64,000 nt of DNA, from assembly GCF_047948215.1 (NCBI RefSeq), contig NC_134455.1, positions 306,670,147 to 306,734,146 on the forward strand, written 5' to 3'. This DNA is from Lycorma delicatula. Its lineage: Eukaryota; Arthropoda; Insecta; Hemiptera; Fulgoridae. Positions 59,780 to 64,000 of the stretch are shown here, piece after piece. A program made the position numbers and the translations under genes. Each line of letters starts with the position of its first letter. The first letter of the stretch is position 1. The notes under the pieces are model-generated. The model was not told where the DNA came from and searched no databases. It saw only the letters and a list, made by a program, of their open reading frames with translations.

Positions 59780-61400
59780 TTAAAAGCGCCAGGTTGGGCA
59801 TTTTGTGCAGCACTGGATAGGAGTTAAGAGTTGCCTGACAGTTCAATAGGCAAAGTTTTTTTTTTAAACATCCCAAGGCAACCGGTCCTCGCAGTTATGC
59901 AAAACTCAGTCGCCTCAGTGTCATGCCCCAGCTTCATTGAGCCATGCCAACCTCCCTTCTGTACAGCTGACATCTCTCTCCGCTGTAGAGCTACCCTTCT
60001 CTTCCCTAACCTACTAGCTCTTGGTCTGTATTTTGTCTGTGTTTGGCTCTTGTCCTGTATGCAGCCGATACATGGATTGCTGCTCTTCATTCACCACTCC
60101 AACCTGCCGAATCCTTACTCCGTCCACATTGAGTGTGATCTCCGGCATACTTCGTCAACCAGCCATCCCCAGAACAGAGGTCTTCTCTGATGCCACATGC
60201 AATCCTCTTCAGCATTTCCTGCATTCTCCACCTCTCTCTCACTGACCCCTGAGACCAAGAGCGCCAAGTCATCCACATAGGCCACAATTCTGTGTCGCTG
60301 GGGTACTCCAGTCGTCAACACCACATTCCACAGAAGGGGCCCCAGAACTGAACCTTGTGGTACCCCCCCATGCATGTAAAATTCACAGCCTATGCCACCC
60401 TCAGCCTTTGCTATGACCTGCCTGTCATGGAAGTAGTCATTGACTAGTGCTCTCAGGGTATCTGCTGATGCCCCTCCATTCAGCACTTCGGTGATGGCTC
60501 ACCAAGGAACACTATAAAATGCGTTCTTAACATCTAACAGCATCACCATCAGTATACACCTCCAGCCACCAGATACCTTTTCTTTAGCTCAGGTGATCAC
60601 CCTCTCCACAAAATCTATGGTGGAACTCCCTCACCAGAACCTGAACTGATTTTGTGTAAGGCCTCCTGTTTTCTCCAGCTCTGCATGAAGTCTTCCCGCC
60701 AAAAGTTTTTCAAAAACTTTCCCCGTTGTGCTAAGTAGGCATAATGGGCAGTACTCTCCTGGCATTCCATGTTGTGCCTCCAGCTTCGGAAGGAGGATCA
60801 ATCTGGCCTCCTTCCAGCATGCAGAAAATTGACCATGCCAGACGGTCACATTTATGATATCCAGTTCCAGCCTGGGATTATTTTCCACCAATCGCTTTAT
60901 TATCAGTCCTGGGACGCCATCTGGTCCCAGACTCTTCTTAATATTAATACCCTTGGATGTCATCAGGAGTTCTTCCACAGTAAAACATATTGGATGCTCT
61001 GACTCCATTCTCTCCCAGGGATGATGTTGGGCAGGGAAAAACTCTCGCACAGTCAACTTCATATTCTGTAAGTATGGGCAGGCATCTACCAAATTTTTCC
61101 ATTACTATTTGATAGACCTGCTCCCAAGGGTCCCTATCAATCTGTGCACAGTTTCTTCCAGGCTTCTCTCTTTTGGCTCTTGATTTCCTCACTGAGTATT
61201 TTTCTGGCCACTGTCAGCTGTACTGCTAGTTGAGGTTCATCTGCTGCCCCACTTCTTCTCCTGGCTTTTTGCAACTTTCATAGAGCACTCATGACTTCTT
61301 TTCTTAGTTCCACAATGCTGTTTGTCCACCAGTAGACCCTCTTATGCCGTTGTCTACCAGTGTGCATCCGCTTTTTGCATTCCTATTTTATGACTGTCAT
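59780..61400 (-). mobile_element. R1-clade non-LTR retrotransposon, RT region
   Basis: Much richer in GC than the surroundings. Minus strand, high to low: PGRNCAQIDRDPWEQVYQIV near 61150; SLGPDGVPGLIIKRLVENNP near 60910; CWKEARLILLPKLEAQHGMP near 60800; a P-L-C-L-L-S-T-T-G-K-V-F-E-K block; GGVPQGSVLGPLLWNVV near 60340; and the catalytic AYVDDLALLVSGVSERE near 60280, with both Asp kept. The RT is split by at least three frameshifts or stops. Upstream endonuclease and ORF1 were not found; truncated at the 5' side. Confidence 0.9.
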
Positions 61401-61533
61401 GAGCTCTTCAGGAATACACAAAGCTGTCCCCAATAAAGTACATATTATCAAAAACACAGAAACTCATTGGAACCCCATATCTCTAGAACAAGTAGCTACC
61501 TACAACCCACATAACCTAACCAGGAGAGAAACA

Positions 61534-61582
61534 AATCAAGGATAACTAAAAAGGAGAAACAAATCAAGGATAAACAATAGAG
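61534..61582 (+). repeat. Short tandem duplication
   Basis: GAGAAACAAATCAAGGATAA occurs twice, about 25 bp apart. Confidence 0.85.
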
Positions 61583-61664
61583 GGCCATAAGAAAAGGCAA
61601 ATAATCTCATTCAAAGGATAGTTTAGGAAGCACCCTAAACACAAACAATAAAAAAGAAAAAATA

Positions 61665-61818
61665 CTTTTTAAAGAACACTGCAGTAATATCTAAATATCA
61701 AAATCATTGAATAAAAAAATATAACAAAATCACTGAATATAGACCTATGGACTTAACCTTAACATATACTGATAAATGCATTTTGTTTATCATGAGGAAT
61801 TAGAAAGTCTGGCTTCAC
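61665..61818 (+). repeat. Direct repeat flanking the R1-like element, copy 2
   Basis: CTTTTTAAAGAACACTGCAG, AACATATACTGATAAATGCA and CATGAGGAATTAGAAAGTCT then GGCTTCAC match 59641-59770 with about 25 bp of extra sequence. Confidence 0.8.
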
Positions 61819-61819
61819 G

Positions 61820-64000
61820 AATTCCATAGCTTCATTAATTTCATACATTGTAGGACACTACAAGCAGTGGAAATTCATCCTATTCACAATTCCTCACAAC
61901 ATCACGGTATCTTTACCCAGAATGAAAACAGCAACGAATTTGTCAGTTTATAAATACACAGTTAGTACCATCAATGTATTCTCAATTGTTGTTTTATCAA
62001 CATTAACAGTGATTAATATCACCTGAAAAACTGATACACTTTAATTACAGTATCAGATTCAGTAATTTTTTAATCTGATGAAAAAAGAATACTATACAAA
62101 AACTTTGAATTCCTCCTAGCAATTAAACAAGATGACAGAAATAATATGAAAATAATATGTCATCTAATAAAAAAAAGTTAATATTTTTTATTTACTAAAA
62201 ATAAAATTACTCTATGAAGCAGACAAAAATGTTTATGGAGTAGAAGCTTTATTTTATTTAGTATAACATGGAAGATAATTTTCTTTTGCTGAAAATAATC
62301 ACTAAAATTTTCTTCCAATGAGGGTGTAACTACACACATTTTAGTTCATGTGATTACTTTCCCATATCACACAATTTCTGGGATAGCAAACACTTTGATT
62401 AAAAAGTCAGATTACGTTCTTGGAAGGCTCCTATATTTCTAGAGGAAATATAATTTTTGCAGCACAATATATATTTCAATAAAAGATTTATGACCATTAA
62501 TGTGTTGCTCTCATTCTGAATAAAAATACAGTAATCTCTTTTTTTGGCAGAAGGGACTTGCTACCTGGAGAATGGCTTAAGATAAAGAAAACCATTAAAT
62601 TTGGTTTCAAACAAAAGAATGGAGTCTTAGTACTCCACTCCATACGAGTGGAGTATTCCACTTGCATGCCCACACAAGAAGAATTGGGAGATCATATAAT
62701 AAAAGCTGAAGCTTCTCTTAACAATAAAAATGATGCTATTACATGTGCCTGGCTGGCATGAATTCACAGAGCTGAACAATGCATTGCGCAAAGTTAGTGT
62801 GTTTTGTTTCTAATTAAAGTTGAATTTCTCAAATTTTTGTTTAATTTTAACAGATGTTATTTACATCAATTTTCTCAGAATTAAATTATCTACAATGTTA
62901 AGTAGAAAAAGTTATTAAACTAAATGTTACTAAATGTTAAAAAGTTATTTTATTTCAAATCTAAAGAAGTGTATTTTCCGAGAAAATTTTTTCATGTTTT
63001 ACACGGTTTTTCTTAAAACCTAACTGAGACAGAAATCTGGGACCTTTATCAAAAACCATAAGGAACAACAAATTTACCCTTCAATTTATACCCCAGATAT
63101 TTTAGTACACTTCAATTTCACAGAGGGAGCAGCAAAAAGCAGGACTAAAGTTTTTGCGAGCTGAAACTTACTAACGAATCATTTTCTGACCTACATATAT
63201 ATGAACTTTTTTTTCTTATTTTTTTCTATAGAATCATCTCCTGAAAGATTGCCATGCAATATGTATGTGTGTGTATGTGCATGCACGTGTACCCACAATC
63301 TAATAATCACAGTGCAAAAATTAGACTATAAAAGATATTACCAAGATCAATTGGGTACAAGAAATAACTGGAATATAAATCAATTACACATCTCAAAAAG
63401 TAACCAACAAAAAAGGGTAAATTTATAAAATTCACAGGCTAGTTTAATTCCAGTGAAATATCTATACCAAATTCAGTTAGGTTATAGAGTTGAAGAAAAC
63501 AAACTGCGCATATAAATGTTCAGGCGGCCAATTCACAAATATCTCCTGTAAATCATGATGCATATAAAATAAACTATACAACGTTAATATTCAGTAAACA
63601 TATGCTATTATATTTACAAAAATTATACATATAGTTTAAATTTAAATAAAAAAATTATATAGTGACTAATGTGAGTAATCATTATTGTGTTGTATATAGA
63701 TACAGTACGCATTGTAAATTGACACTGATACAGGGAACATGAATCAGCAGAAACATGAAATCACTAACACAAATACAACATTCGCTTATTCATCACTCTA
63801 TAAATTAACTGAATTCACTAGTCTGCTATCAGCAAGCTCTAAAGAATTATTTATATTTTGAACATCCATGCTAATACATCATACATAATAACAGAAAAAC
63901 TTTAAAGAATATTTGCCTCTACCTACAATCCTGAATTTTTACTTGAATATTTTACACACATATTTTTTACTTACAATTGTTTTAAATATTCTAAGATAAA
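61820..64000. other. Presumed intron of the drebrin-like gene; no ADF-H exon found
   Basis: Searched on the minus strand for an ADF-H coding exon and none was recognised. A plus-strand ORF at 62558-62761 is open but unidentified and contains a 10-bp-arm hairpin (TACTCCACTC/GAGTGGAGTA, 62631-62655). Confidence 0.45.

Noticed and set aside
59831..60190. 119-codon plus-strand ORF with many Cys
   Set aside because: It is antisense to the R1-clade element; the RT motifs on the minus strand, including AYVDDLA, explain the region.
59641..61818. LTR retrotransposon interpretation of the flanking repeats
   Set aside because: The enclosed RT is clearly R1-type non-LTR and lacks integrase, protease and primer-binding features.
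62558..62761. Plus-strand 67-codon ORF (GEWLKIKKTIKFGFKQKNG)
   Set aside because: It is open and slightly protein-like but matches no family I know. It contains a hairpin that looks secondary, and splice context is lacking on either strand.

Overview
This window looks like a piece of a large, AT-rich insect (or other arthropod) nuclear genome. It has very long introns, many decayed Tc1/mariner transposons, several non-LTR and Ty3/gypsy-like retrotransposon remnants, tRNA-type SINEs and microsatellites. There are no operons, no bacterial-style gene packing and no ORF above 200 codons. The species cannot be fixed from the sequence. A hemipteroid or similar insect with an expanded genome is a guess.

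The one host gene I can name covers the right half of the window on the minus strand (59541 down to 34556). Seven exons with GT/AG sites join in phase to give 350 residues of a drebrin-like/Abp1 protein (DBNL family). In order these are a post-ADF-H conserved segment with an Arg/Glu-rich coiled coil, an acidic/basic charged region, a conserved linker, a Pro/Gln/Ser repeat linker and a C-terminal SH3 domain ending in a stop codon. The N-terminal ADF-H (actin-binding) exons were not found up to 64000 and probably lie beyond the right edge. Introns range from about 1.1 kb to about 6.3 kb and carry most of the transposons of the right half.

Left half (1-34500), downstream of that gene: mostly AT-rich DNA with no gene that I can identify. 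There is one convincing but unnamed 3'-terminal exon on the minus strand (11036-11371). Among the repeats are a decayed DD41D-type transposon (1067-2302), a Tc1-like fragment (about 7110-7260), a gypsy pol remnant with an internal deletion (9180-10260), a GC-rich repeat island (13080-13850), a mariner with both TIRs (18388-19377), a second mariner of another lineage (20474-21411), a cluster in which one mariner sits between two halves of another (22888-25511), a non-LTR 3' end (29640-30335) and a Jockey-like RT C-terminus (33300-34190).

Right half repeats, inside the drebrin-like gene: a mauritiana-type mariner (35658-36933), a fairly young DD41D-like element 82 nt from a splice acceptor (42470-43791), another mariner (48808-50147), a Tc1/mariner composite (52980-53570), an RTE-like RT region (55240-57060), an internally deleted mariner (58118-58842) and an R1-clade RT (59780-61400) bracketed by direct repeats of roughly 130-150 bp.

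The most unusual non-coding structures are several perfect or near-perfect palindromes (453-494, 20438-20465, 40776-40815, 46580-46619, 58055-58102), plus two more inside the Jockey remnant. They look like a recurrent fold-back/template-switch mutation signature. I found no evidence of a novel multi-gene system. All statements rest on reading the sequence and on remembered family motifs; no database search was run.
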